The notes below the pieces were generated by a model. That model did not search any database. It saw only the letters and a program-made list of their open reading frames with translations, and was not told the DNA's origin. A stretch of DNA of 64,000 nucleotides. Source: Sceloporus undulatus (Eukaryota > Chordata > Lepidosauria > Squamata > Phrynosomatidae). Of this stretch, positions 1 through 10,954 are shown piece by piece (the first letter of the stretch is position 1; every line of letters begins with the position of its first letter). The translations under genes were made by a program, and so were the position numbers. The stretch is taken from positions 124,973,406 to 125,037,405 of the forward strand of contig NC_056525.1 in assembly GCF_019175285.1 (NCBI RefSeq), read 5' to 3'.

Positions 1-62
1 TCAATCGGACCCCCTGTAGAATTCTTCTACACATTACTCACCTTCTTGCATCACAATAGTGT

Positions 63-455
63 ACAATGGCACCTCCCCCTTCATGTCCCTCTGGCGCGAT
101 GGGCATGCGCGGGGCACACATCGTTCCCAGGGCGGCTGGTGCTAGCACTGGGCTTATTCAGGAGGGAGCCGGCAGGCCGGATTTTGAAATGTGCACTCAC
201 AGTGGCACATCCCCCTTCAGCCCTTTCTGGCGCAGCTGGCATGTTGTGGGGTGGTACTCATTCATTATCAGGCAGGGATGGCACTGGTGCTGGGCATCTT
301 TGGGGTGGAACCAGCAGGCCGGTTTCTAAAGGTGTGCTGCTCCCACCGGCCAACTTCCTCCTTCAATTCCCTCTGCGCAAGGTGGCATTGCACGGGGGGG
401 CAGGCCTGCTCATTCCCAGGCAGGACTGGCGCGTTTACATACCAACAGCTGCCCA
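63..455. repeat. Diverged tandem repeat, about 140-bp unit, three copies
   Basis: Three imperfect units follow one another, starting near 63, 200 and 341. Each opens with a TGGCACMTCCCCCTTCA-like stretch followed by a CTCTGGCGC-like stretch. The first two units share GCAGGCCGG near their ends. The tract is G+C-rich against AT-rich surroundings. The open frames across it are a by-product of that composition. Family unknown. Confidence 0.55.
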
Positions 456-751
456 AAGCCACAATCATTAGCCCGGTTGGTTTGGGGGAGAGGGAGGCTC
501 AGCATCTTCAGCCTGAACCAAACCACCTTTAAATACTTTGCCTGTCCACAAAGATAGTTAAAAGCAATATAGTGGTAAAGGGACTATGGACTTCTGGCAC
601 CCTTCGCCTACTACAGGAATGAAAACTAACCTCAGCGGAAACTGGAAGCCTGAGCAGGCTGGCACTTGACCTAAATATCCCTTCTGTCAAAAAAACCTTA
701 CCATTCAGTCCTGTTGACCTGCAAGCCGACTGGTTATAAAATGTTAACCTA

Positions 752-985
752 CTCCCTGTTGTATTTGTGTGCCTTCATTTCTGACTTTTGTGACCTAAGA
801 CCCTATCATGGAGTTTTTTTGACAAGATTTGTTAGAGGGTTTGCCATTGCCTTCCACTGAGGCTGATGAGAGTGTGACTTGCCCAAGGTACACCAGCAGG
901 TTTTATGACTGAGCTGGGAATTGAACCTTGGTCTTCAGAGTTCCAATCCCATGCTCAAATCACTAAGCCACACTGGATCATCTAC
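752..985 (-). mobile_element. tRNA-headed SINE with Bov-B-like tail (Sauria SINE type)
   Basis: Read on the minus strand, it begins with a tRNA-like head (GTGGCTTAGTGATTTGAGCA as A-box region, GGTTCAATTCC as B box). It continues through GCAAGTCACACTCTC and GGCAATGGCAAACC and ends with a Bov-B-like tail and an AC-rich terminus. It is close to full length and moderately diverged. Lizard genomes carry this family in large numbers, so it also helps to identify the organism. Confidence 0.75.
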
Positions 986-2337
986 AAGCTTCCTATTTTC
1001 ACATAGGTGCATTTTTCTACTGCTTGCTGCCCTTATTTCTTGCTACCTTGGCTGGGGGCAGAGGGAAGGTATCCCACTGCCCCCCATCCAGGCCCACCTG
1101 GACTTGCATATTCATTTACCACCCGCACTGTGCACCAGCAAGACTGTTGGGCCAATCCAGTTCTATTTATGTCTGCTTATCTATGCAACTGCAGGAACAA
1201 AAAGTGGTTGATGATACATGTTTAGGATGTGACCAATGCCTCCTCATCCACAGACTCCAGGTATTTAATTAATGTGCCTAGATTGGGATGAGGGAACACT
1301 GGTTTGGCTGCCATAGTAATGGAGTGTGTCCTTTCTTTAAACTAACCCACTTCTCTTCGTGAATATTTTCCTTCCTTGTGCAAAGCTATAACACACATTC
1401 ACAGAAAAGAAAAAATGTTCATAGGAAAACCCCTCTCCTACTCAATTCTAGTTTGATGCTATGAGCTCCGGTACTTTTCATCTCTGGGTGGAGTTTCTTA
1501 GCAATTCTGTGTCCCCAAACTCCGCATCCTAACCAAAGGCTCTCTACAGTCAAACTATTAAACAAACTCCCTGTAATCTACAATTAATGATAAGGTATTA
1601 GAGAGAAGGCCTTTATCAACCTGGTACAAGGCTGGTGGAGGGGGATTTTTAAATTTCCTCCTTCTTTTCAGCACTTTAAATTGGACTGCACCCACAATCA
1701 CAGAAGCTCAATGGGGATGTTACACTCTGGACATGAGGAGATACAGTTGTTATTCCCCTCCTGCCACTCCCCCTTCACACAGCAGGGCGAAATAACAAAT
1801 ATCAGTTTAGATGAGTTCCTATTTTTTATCTGAACCCTTTTCTTCAAAACCTGGTAACAACAACTCGATTTTCCACTCGGAGAAGCTACCTAAGTACATT
1901 GTGATTTATCACAGGGAAGTTTCTCCTGCAGCTATATAAAGGACCCTCTCCACACTGTACATATGGATGGTCCCATAGCTGGGGATGCTGCCTTTGCTAT
2001 GAGTTTGCCTTCATGCCAGAATTATCCCAATCAATGGGCTGCCCTGGTTATTTTCCAGAGAATGTGCTGTGCCCAACACTGCAATAATAATAATCATATT
2101 ATCGTCCTCATCCCATGTATCTGTACGTGTGCAAGGAAGTGAGTAAAGAGGAAGAGAGCCCAATCTAAAGTTTGAATGCCCATTCAGAAGAAAATGTGCT
2201 TTTGTATTTTTGAGGCCATTCTGCCCCATCAGGTTTTCTGATACCGTCCGGTGGGCTGTTTTTAGGCTGCTCAGTAGGGGAGGGGAGGTGCCCAGCTCTG
2301 TCAAACCATACCTTTATATTGTCTGAGGGGGAATCTG
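986..2337. other. No recognised feature
   Basis: AT-rich unique-looking DNA. The longest open frames are under 100 codons, overlap one another and show no family motif. Confidence 0.6.
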
Positions 2338-2605
2338 CCTAGAATCATAGAATCATAGAGTTGGAAGAGACTCAGGCCATCCAGTCCAACCCCCTGCCAT
2401 GCAGGAAATCACCATCAAAGCATCACCAACAGATGGCCATCCAGCCTCTAGGAAGGAGACTCCACTACCCTTCGGGGAGTTTTGTTCCACTGTGAACAGC
2501 CCTTACTGTCAGGAAGTTCCTCCTAATGTTGAGGTGGAATCTCTTTTCCTGCAGCTTGCATCCATTGCTCCGGGCCGGGGGAGAACAAATTACTGGTGCT
2601 GACAT
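2338..2605 (-). mobile_element. CR1 LINE 3' end
   Basis: The minus-strand 3' terminus shows the CR1 octamer-type repeat (ATTCTATGATTCTA on the sense strand). It is preceded by the CR1 3' UTR and the end of ORF2, seen here inverted as GTTGGAAGAGAC, CCATCCAGTCCAACCCCCTG and AGGAAGTTCCTCCTAATGTT. It is 5'-truncated, as most CR1 copies are. Confidence 0.85.
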
Positions 2606-2885
2606 CTTTCAAAATTCCTCCAATATTTTCCTGACACAGAACCTCCAGATTCACTCGCTACGCTTAAGTTTGCAATGAATTTTTTCTACAGTTTCAGTGT
2701 AGCCAAATTCATTGCAACTTAAGTGTATGCTAATGCAAACATAATCCTCAGAATGTCATGGTAGTACAATAACTCTCTTTTGGTCAGAATCCTGTTGGCA
2801 TCATACACCTATGGATGTCCCTGTAGATACGTGTGGACTTCTTTTTTGGCTGTTGTGTTAATTGATGTTTCAGTTCTATTACATA

Positions 2886-3757
2886 AGTGGAGTTCCACAA
2901 TGTAAAAGAACTCCTGGAGAACAGGAGAAGTCCCACCAACAGCTGTAAGGGGCAAAGTTGTCCCCAACTTCAAAAAGAGGATCTCAACAATTATCACCCA
3001 GTTAGTCTGACATCAATACCAGGAAAGATGCTAGAGCAGCTCATTAAACAAAGAGTCAGTGCACATTTAGAAGGGAATGCCCAATCACAAAAAGTCATAT
3101 AGGGTTCAGAGAAACAAATCATGCCAGGTTAATTGATCTCTCTCTCTCTCTCTCTCTCTCTCGACAAAATACCAGTCTGGTGTGGAGGGGACACTGTGGA
3201 TATCGTATATCTTAATTTCCGTAAGGCCTTTGATAAGGTTCCCCATGACATTCTTGCAAACAACTAGTAAAATGTGATTATAACATGCAACTGTTAGGTG
3301 GATTTCTAATGTGTTGACTAGCTGAACCCAAGGGTGCTCAACAATGGCTTCCCTTCATCCTGGAGGAAGGACCAGTGGATCCCACAGGTGGTTCTGCACT
3401 GGCCCAGTACAGAACCCTGTGGGATCCCCTGGTCACTTCTTCGATGAAGAGGAGCCATTGTTGAGCACCCTTTGGGTTCAGCTAGTCAACCAATTAGAAA
3501 TTAGACTTGGATGAAAGAATGGGGGCATGCTTTTCAAATTTTCAGACGACACCAAATTAGGAGGATACCTAATTCCCTAGAGGATAGCTAATGCCCCAGA
3601 GGACAGGATCAAAATTGAAAACGGCCTTAATAGATTAGAAAGTTGGGCCAAAATTAACAAAATGAATTTCAATACAGAGAAATGTAAGGTATTGCACTTA
3701 GGGCAAAAGAAAAGAAAAGAAAAGATATAGGATAGGGGCATTATGGATATGGGCCTC
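2886..3757 (+). mobile_element. CR1 LINE ORF2 fragment with internal fold-back
   Basis: Plus-strand CR1 reverse-transcriptase sequence. Recognisable pieces are NNYHPVSLTSIPGKMLEQLI, LNFRKAFDKVPHDI and the region around the catalytic FADDTK equivalent near 3540. A (CT)13 microsatellite (3137-3162) interrupts it. From 3301 to 3500 a stretch of about 100 bp is present once forward and once inverted, with almost no spacer. The copy lacks the CR1 3' end and is multiply frame-disrupted. Confidence 0.8.
3137..3162. repeat. (CT)13 microsatellite
   Basis: An uninterrupted CT dinucleotide run inside the CR1 fragment. Confidence 0.95.
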
Positions 3758-4777
3758 AATCATTATTTGGGGGGGGGGGTTGAGCCCCCTGTTCCATTTT
3801 GGTGTTGCTCATTGGGTTAATGTTGTTGCATACCTGTTCTGCCCTACCTTTCTGTTTAACTTGCATTATTTCTAAAATTAATTTTGGGAGTGGTGTAGCT
3901 GCAACTCTGTGGCAATTTTCAGTGCCTGTCTCTCCTGCAACACTTTACAGTGCAGTCACATCAAGAACCTTTTTGTGTGTGATGTGCACAAAAAAAAAAT
4001 CAATGTGTATATGCACTCATTTCCCATCAGTACCCTGTATGGAGAAAAGATAAGAAATGAAGGTTGCAGAAAACTGTCTGTTTTCTCTCTGAACATGAAC
4101 TGGAAATAAATCAGTTTAAGTATAATATCCACAATAACAAAGAATATTTTGTAACCAAGGTCAAGAACTATGGAACCCTAAAATCTAGAATGGATGGTAA
4201 AATTTATAACCCCTCCCCATATTCTGACTACTCTGGAGTACATATTTGAACTATATGATCAAGAGTGGCTCCACACCAAATGCTGGAAATAGAAACAGGG
4301 AATGAGCTTTCATGCCCCACTTGTAAAAAAAATTTTGAAGTCTCTGGCAATGGGCAGATGGGATGTTACTTTAAATGGCTTGTTGGTCTAATCCACCATG
4401 GCACTTCTTGCATATACTAGGAGTAATTACAAAAGGGATACAAAATGCAGTCGTGGCCAGGCTCCAAAGAGCTACTTTAGATGTGCCCAATGGGATGTTT
4501 GTTAACTGTTTTTGCCCTTGGATGAGCAAACCCTGCCCTTCCATTCCATATCACAATTTGCTTTGCAAAACTCTATTAGTTTCAAATGCAGTTTGAGGTG
4601 TATGGGATTATGGTTCTCAATTATGCAGAAATTCACTAGTTACACACAGACTCCCTTGATCTTAGGCAACACTTATAAAACTGTGTGTTTTCTAATTGTC
4701 ATCTCCATATGAAAACATCCCCTATACAATAGGTCCAAAAATAACTACCTGTCTCTCTCAGCAGTTTATATAACTAT
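3758..4777. other. No recognised feature
   Basis: AT-rich sequence with a run of ten G near 3769-3778. No repeat family or coding pattern was recognised. Confidence 0.55.
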
Positions 4778-5318
4778 GACGAGATACAGACCACCAATTT
4801 GGGGCGGGCTGTAGCTGCCCCTTTGCGCCACGTATTGGGGCCAGGCAGCCACAGGAATAGCCCAAACGCCCCAATACGGTGCTTTTCGGGACCAGGGAGG
4901 AGCAGCAAAATGCCGCTCCTCCCTGGTCCTGAAAAGGGGTATCCTTGGGGCTTCATGCCCCAGGACACCCCAGGAGCCGCAGCCAGGGGAGAAAGGGGCC
5001 ACTCGGCCCCTTTCCCCCTTGCACCGTTCCCGTGGCAATCTAGCTGCCGCTGAAACGAGGCGCCCTCCAGGAAGGAGCTCCATTTCAGAGCTTCTTCTGG
5101 CGCCACTGAAAGAGCACCACAAGCACCCTGTGGCAGTGCCAAGACATGATGGCCGCACCGCACCATTTGGACGCAATGCGGCCGTCACGTCAAAAGGGCG
5201 TTGGCACCTTTTTGACGTCCTGGTGACATACTAGGGTTAGGGAGTGTCTAAAAAGGATGCTCCCGGGCAACCCTAGTACATCGCCAGGATGTACTAAAAG
5301 GCCCATCTGTACAGGGCC
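4778..5318. mobile_element. GC-rich MITE of the RACAGAC clan (copy A)
   Basis: A GC-rich block of about 540 bp stands out against AT-rich flanks. Its ends carry inverted TACAGACCACC (left) and ATCTGTACAGGGCC (right). It is the reverse complement of the block at 24044-24567. They share GAAGGAGCTCCATTTCAGAG, an AGGGTTAGGGAG stretch and the CCTTGGGGCTTCATGCCCC stretch. The flanking trinucleotides TAT and AAT differ at one base. The long open frames across it on both strands reflect base composition, not a gene. Confidence 0.6.
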
Positions 5319-5604
5319 AATGAAGGCCACTTAGGATTAAAAACAAACTGTTTTTACCAAATGAAAATTTGTTATTATCCTTCTAAAGGCCCTCATGAAT
5401 GATCCTGGAGACTTCTCTGGACATGAAATTTCTCCAGTAAGGAAGGCATAGCTGAAGAGATCATGTTTCTTATAGTCATTTCCCTCTTTCGGTGGGCTGA
5501 ATGCCAAACTACATACAAACGGCACTGAACATATCAACGGCATTTACATTAGTCTCTTGAAAATATTTAATTAGATGATTAGGGAGGGCTACATTAAGAC
5601 TAGG

Positions 5605-5930
5605 GAGATCATCACATTCAATTTAAAGTGACTTATCCCCAATGGGATAAAGTCATGTTTAATTTTAAAACCAGGTGTTATCACACACAGCTGCAGCTGG
5701 GCATGTTCAACTCGTATGCAGCCCAGATCACAGGAGTGCTTATCCTGCAGCTTTTCAAAAGCAGGAGCTTGCAGTTTTGAAAAGCTGCTAGATAAGTGTG
5801 GCTGGGATCTGGGCTGCAGATGGATTGCATTCGCCCAGTCACAGCTGAGTGCGATAACACTTGCTTTTAAAATTAAATGCAACTTATTCCCATCAGGGAT
5901 AAATCACTTTCAATTGAATGCAATAATCTT
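5605..5930. mobile_element. Hairpin MITE with 5-bp target duplication (copy 1)
   Basis: The ends GAGATCATCACATTCAATTT and, inverted, AAGATTATTGCATTCAATTG form long terminal inverted repeats that continue through AAAGTGAYTTATCCC. Most of the 326 bp can fold as one hairpin. Exact CTAGG duplications flank it at 5600-5604 and 5931-5935. It has the same terminal design as the element at 50582-50903. It has no coding capacity, so it is a non-autonomous DNA transposon. The superfamily is not assigned; a 5-bp duplication is known from some hAT-like and Transib groups. Confidence 0.75.
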
Positions 5931-6340
5931 CTAGGACTTCAGAAAATCCTTCCTTCACAAACTGTGGCCTTAATGAAAGTTGTCTCTCTCAATAATATCA
6001 AGTCGAAGGCTTTCATGGCTGGCATCCATAGTTTTTTGTGGGTTTTTTGGGCTATGTTGCCATGTTCTAGAAGAGTTTCTTCCTGACATTTCACCAGCGT
6101 CTGTGGCTGGCATCTTCAGAGAATGCTGACATGAAAGAGTGTGGGGTATATATATATACTGGGTGACCCTGGGTAGGGAGGAGTGATTTCCATGTTAATC
6201 TGTGTATTGTTCTGTTGTTGAATGGTGAGGCCTCAGGGAGGATATGCAAAGAGGATTAATGTCTGTTTAATTAGTGATCATTGTCTGCTGGGAAAACCCC
6301 TGACCCTGGGTGGTTTTTCATTTGCATTCACTAAGTCTTG

Positions 6341-7069
6341 GGCCTTGTTCCCACAGAGAATTCAGTGCCTGATCCAAACTGATGAATTGGCACAAAAATA
6401 TTTCCTGGTTCCCTCTATGTTTGCACCAACTCTACCAATTCGGATCAGGCACCTTGGCCTCCCCTAGCCCTGACCGTCCCCAGCCCAGCCTCCTTGTTGG
6501 CTTCTTCTGGCCTCCATCGGCCTCTAACTGACTTCCTCAGCTTCCCTGTGGCCTCCTCTGTTCCCCATGGCCAGGGAAACTTGCAGAGAAGCCTCCCTGG
6601 CTTCTCTGCGACCTCTTTCCCAGCTACCCCCTGCCTTCTTCTGTTCACCGTGCCTGCAGAAGGAGGGAAGGAGGTTGCAGGAAGGCTGAAGAGAAGCTGG
6701 TGGCCCAGGTATGGCGAGGCAGGGAGGCTGGTGATGGGGAGATGGCCAGGGCCATTGCAGCTGCCCCCCCCCCATGTCACTGGTGGCAGAATCAAATCCA
6801 TCCTGCCTAGTTCCCACTTGGGCCGGGGAAGATTCAAATCTGCCTGTGGTTCCCACTGGGATTAATCAATTTATCTGAGAATAAATCGATTCATTCCACC
6901 AAAAACCACCCCTTTATCCCAGTGTCTTTTTGACATGGATTAAATGGGTAAAAACTACGGCTCTCTTTTCTGAATCGCTTCAGCTATTCGAATTAAGTGG
7001 GAACCATCGTGGTTTAAATCGGATCATTTCAAATCACAATCCGGTTTAAACTATAGTGGGAACAACCCC
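6341..7069. mobile_element. MITE with GGCCTTGTTCCCAC termini inside the Penelope-like arm
   Basis: The ends GGCCTTGTTCCCAC and, inverted, GGGGTTGTTCCCAC flank 729 bp. Exact TTG duplications lie at 6338-6340 and 7070-7072. Removing the element and one TTG restores the continuous Penelope-like arm, which confirms both boundaries. The interior has GC-rich palindromic stretches and no transposase. Confidence 0.75.
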
Positions 7070-7226
7070 TTGATTTCACTGTTTTTCAGGACTAGTAGCA
7101 AACTTTGTTAACTTTAAGAGTTTCTTTTTTCCTGTTGAAGTTGTCCAGGTGTTTGTGGATTTCAGGGAAGCCACTGATATCCACAAACACCTGGACAACT
7201 TCAATAGGAAAGGAGAAACCCTTTAA

Positions 7227-7557
7227 GGGGCTGTACAGACCAGCACTTTGTGCCAGCCTGCATGCGCAGTGAGGGCTGAGTGTCCGCATGCTCAAAGCCC
7301 TTACCACATCACCTGACCACCATTATGTTGTGCACCTGTCCACACGGCTCGTGCCAAGATGATGCATGCTGGGTGCAGCACCCAAACAGCGCTGCATGGA
7401 AGGGGCATCATGGCACTGCGGTGTCCTTCTGGGATGCAAAAAGAAGCCCCTTTTAGGGGCTTCTTTTTACTTCCGCCTGAGGCTGCGGCATGCAGTTGCC
7501 ACAGCCTCCATCCGGGGCAGAAAGGGGCGGCATTGAGCCATCCGTGTGTACAACCCC
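7227..7557. mobile_element. MITE of the RACAGAC clan inside the Penelope-like arm (copy F)
   Basis: The ends are GGGGCTGTACAGACC and, inverted, GGGGTTGTACACAC. The duplication is TAA at 7224-7226 and AAA at 7558-7560, one base changed. The left arm carries the empty-site sequence in inverted form (CTTTAAGAG), which supports these boundaries. The 331-bp interior has a GAAGCCCCTTTTAGGGGCTTC palindrome and no coding potential. Confidence 0.7.
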
Positions 7558-7931
7558 AAAGTAAACAAAGTTTAGCTACCAGTCCTGAGTCCTGAAAAAC
7601 AGCAAAATCAACACTCAGCAAATACAAATGAAAAAGCACCCAGAGTCAGGGGTTTTCCTACCAGACAATGATCATTAATTAAACAGACACTAATCCTCTT
7701 TGTATATCCTCCCACCCTGAGGCCTTGCCATTCAGCAATACACAGATTAGCATGGAAATCACTCCTCCCTACCCAGGGTTACCCATTATATATATATATA
7801 TATACCCACTCTTTCATGTCAGCATTCTCTGAAGATACCAGCCACAGATGCTGACGAAACATCAGGAATAAACTCTTTTAGAACCTGGCCACATAGCCTG
7901 AAACGGCCACAAAAAAGTATCTCTCAATAAT

Positions 7932-10129
7932 GTTCCCTTCTCACAGAGAAGGGAAACTATCATTGGTTTCCAAAAGAAACAACCATGCTTACTTCAAGCA
8001 ATAACTGTTGTAAAAAAATTACAACTTTTAAAAAATGAAATAGAATTACAGGAACATAGATGAAAATATTCCCGTTTACCAGAAATGTGTGTTAAATATC
8101 ATATCATGGTAATCCCTGCAATAACAACCACTTTACTTTGCTTTATTATTTTTCCTGCCTCCCTCTCTAAAAGTAATAATCTTTTGAAAATCCCACCACT
8201 CTGAATTGTAATAATGCTGATTGACAACCTCATTTTTTCTACTGTTGCTTGCGTTCTTTTCCCCCCTCCCTTTTTTATTCTTTAAATGAAAAGCAAACAT
8301 TCTGCAGGCTTCCTGTTGCATTTTACAGATATCAGTATTAAAGGTTTTAAGAATAGCATCTATATTCTTTCAGTTCATGTAGGCCCTGTGGATGTTTGCT
8401 GTCAATAAAACACCAACAGGGTCTAGAAGATGAACTAAAGACTAATTAAGTTGGGGTCACTCTGGGAACAGAAGAATCTGATCCTGATCAAAAAGAACGG
8501 AGCATCTCTCATTTTTGCACCTCAGTAGAATTTCCCAGTGGGGCCCAGGCTTCTGTGAAGCTCTTTGCAGTCAATAGTCTAAGAACTTGTATTAGCATAA
8601 TAAGAAATAACAGGGGAATTTGAACTGAAGGGGTTAGTTCAGCCTTATTGCCATAGAGTAAAACACCAAAATTCGTGTTCCTTTTTCCTTTCCTTAAGGC
8701 TGCTCTCACACTCAAGAGAAAGCAACCTTGGCTGACCAGTGCACATTGGGATAACTGCTTGATAAAAAAAAGCAGGCACCTTTGTATGTACCTTGACAGT
8801 TTTCCAGCAGTGGAAAAGATCTTTCTGTGCAAGTGATGGCTGCAGATTGCATCAACAATATGGCTGCTTTCCCCTGCTGTTTATATACTCTGAAAGCAGC
8901 TGAACTCCTTTGCAAAGCAATGATAAGCTATATGTGTCTTTCTGTCCTGAATATAGGACAAAGAATGAATTCCATGATGAGCCACATCAGTGTGGAAACC
9001 CAGTTTGGTTTTTTGTAAGGGGACATCCTGTAATTTATTGGAGTGAATGGGGTCATCCCATAAACATTTCCACATCATGTACGTACAAACACCAACAAAG
9101 GTGAAACGGATATCAATTGGCACTGTAACATCATCAGTACCGATGTCCACTTGCGGATAGGATCGATAGCAGTGTTTGATCAGGAATGTAACAAACTGGG
9201 AGTTTGACATAGGAAAAGCTTAGGTTAACTGACCACCAGTTGCTTTCTACTGCCTCCATTTTCAAGACACCTTTATGCAGACAATTATTAACAGCTATTT
9301 TATTTACTACAATTGTTTTCTGCTTTTCCTTCAGATGTGCTCAGAGTGCAATGTATTGCTGTCTCTAGTTTATTCTCCCAATAATGCTGTCATGTAGGTC
9401 AGGCAGAATGAGAAAGGGAATGCTTTAAGGTCATCCAGTGAGGTTTTTGGCTCAGTTGTGAAGAGATAAACCTGGATCTCACAATCCTCAGTCCAAACCA
9501 TAATTGCTTCATCCATATTTTAATGTTAGCCACTTCAGATATTTTGTAGAAAAATCAAATAGACTTTATTCTAAATTTGTATTACTATACTGTACTTACT
9601 ATACTGTTTATATTACTATAAACAAAACCTGACACTCTGCATTCTGGACCAACTAAGCACAACAAAGATGGTTACCACACTGAGATACAATATACAAATG
9701 TGGACAACATTCTATTCCTTTCCCTTCTTACCCCCCTCCTTTTTAAAGCAAACCCCAAAGTGTTTAGGATTAGTGATGAATCAGTGTTTCATAATGGTAG
9801 TAAATTTTATTTCTGGTTATCTTTACTCAAGCAAGATGTCAGGAATCCTAGACTCAAGAAAGTGGGGGTCTGATAAGTCCTCAGCAAGGTCAGCAATTTG
9901 CTTCAGTTGGATCCAGGCAACAACTGTGGCCAGTACTATCCATCCAGCTTCTTTGTATAGGAACACTCTATTCCTAAGGAGCAGACTAATATCATCCAGA
10001 TCTCAGGTGTCAGAACTCCAAAGCCAATTACGGACCAATATTCACATTCACTTTAGGTTCTGTTCATATTATTGTTGTAATTGCTTTAGATGTAGTTCTT
10101 CCAGCTTGCTTGCTAAGGGGGGAATTGCT
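7932..10129. other. No recognised gene or dated repeat
   Basis: AT-rich DNA with scattered short open frames. The longest, 8881-9210 on the minus strand, has 109 codons and no recognised motif. The sequence just before 10130 ends in a purine-rich run. Confidence 0.5.
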
Positions 10130-10456
10130 TGTTAAGGGGGGATGGGATGCTTTGGCGGGATAGCTGCATAGGTTTGGAATGCACTGTTTAATTAGTCGGA
10201 GACATCTGCAGACCTTGTCCAAGGTCAACCTGGTTTCTCAAGCCAGCTAGCCTGGGAAGCAAGCAGGAGGGGTAACTGTGGGCAGTAGAAGGCGGGAGAG
10301 GAAAAAAGGAGTACTTTTAACCTGATGTTTGAGGCTTGGCTTTCAGAGTTCTCTAAGAAGTCTGTCTGACCACTTTTCATCTATATATCAATAAACTTCA
10401 CTGCTTTTAAGCAAGTTGCTGTTGTTGGTTACTGGTGAAGGTTGTTGGATCTTACA
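10130..10456 (+). mobile_element. Possible LTR of an old LTR retroelement (fossil)
   Basis: About 327 bp starting TGTTAAG and ending CTTACA, with a polypurine-like run just before it and an AATAAA near 10390. These features resemble a downstream LTR. No internal virus-like genes were recognised next to it and no clear duplication was seen, so it looks like an old, incomplete remnant. The family is uncertain (Gypsy-type is a guess). Confidence 0.35.
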
Positions 10457-10717
10457 TCAGTAAAGTCATGGATAGATTATTTTAATGCACAATATGGTGG
10501 ACCGCCAGGTGGTAATATAGCCTTCTCTTCTTGTGTGTTATAAGTCTTGTTAGCATTTCATTTAAGAAATCTTGAGGTCTATGTATAGCTAGGAATTTAC
10601 CCCAGGTTGGGTAGGGATAATGCCCATAAAGGTCTGACATATCAATGAAAAGTAGTTCATAGAAAAATGGGTGTAAAATATGGCTGGCCCTGCCATTGGG
10701 GCAAGAAAGGCATCTAA

Positions 10718-10951
10718 GGCCCCAAACAGACAGGCCAAAATAAAGCTGCTTCAGGTCACTTTGGAGGTATGCTGTTTAAATGATACATGTACGCTAAGAG
10801 GCCAGAAGCTGCGCCAAAGCCACGCTTTAGTCCTAAGGACTGGAACGCAGCTTTGGAGAAGCTACTGGCTTCTTAAGATGTGTGTGTCATTTAAACAGCA
10901 TACCTCCAAAGTGACAAAAGCAGCTTTATTTTGGCCTGTCTGTTCGGGCTC
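10718..10951. mobile_element. Hairpin MITE of the RACAGAC clan (copy H)
   Basis: The terminal inverted repeats of roughly 70 bp run from GGCCCCAAACAGACAGGCC through AAAATAAAGCTGCTT, TCACTTTGGAGGTATGCTGT and TTAAATGA. They are mirrored at the right end. Exact TAA duplications lie at 10715-10717 and 10952-10954. The 234-bp unit folds almost completely. It is the best-preserved member of the clan in this window, and I recall close relatives in other lizards. Confidence 0.8.
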
Positions 10952-10954
10952 TAA

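Larger units (their letters stand above)
5997..7919. mobile_element. Inverted pair of Penelope-like repeats with 12-bp target duplication
   Basis: The two arms are inverted copies of one sequence. The left arm is 5997-6337 plus 7070-7160. The right arm is about 7178-7223 plus 7561-7919. They meet near 7169 at a GTTGTCCAGGTGTTTGTGGAT palindrome. The whole is flanked by exact TCTCTCAATAAT copies at 5985-5996 and 7920-7931, so the arms entered as one insertion. The right arm stops about 36 bp short of the left arm's outer end. The repeat (GGCTATGTGGCCATGTTCTA type) is one I associate with lizard Penelope-like retroelements, which are known for inverted terminal copies and variable duplications. 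A short TA repeat lies in both arms. Two later DNA transposons interrupt it. Confidence 0.6.

Noticed and set aside
46-471. A 141-codon open frame and two overlapping ones at the start of the window
   Set aside because: They cover the GC-rich diverged tandem repeat. Several frames are open at once and no protein family is recognisable.
4766-5188. Long minus-strand open frames (up to 140 codons)
   Set aside because: They fall inside the GC-rich MITE copy A and are open on both strands because of base composition.
8881-9210. A 109-codon minus-strand open frame
   Set aside because: No recognised motif, no splice or promoter context, and a length expected by chance in 64 kb.
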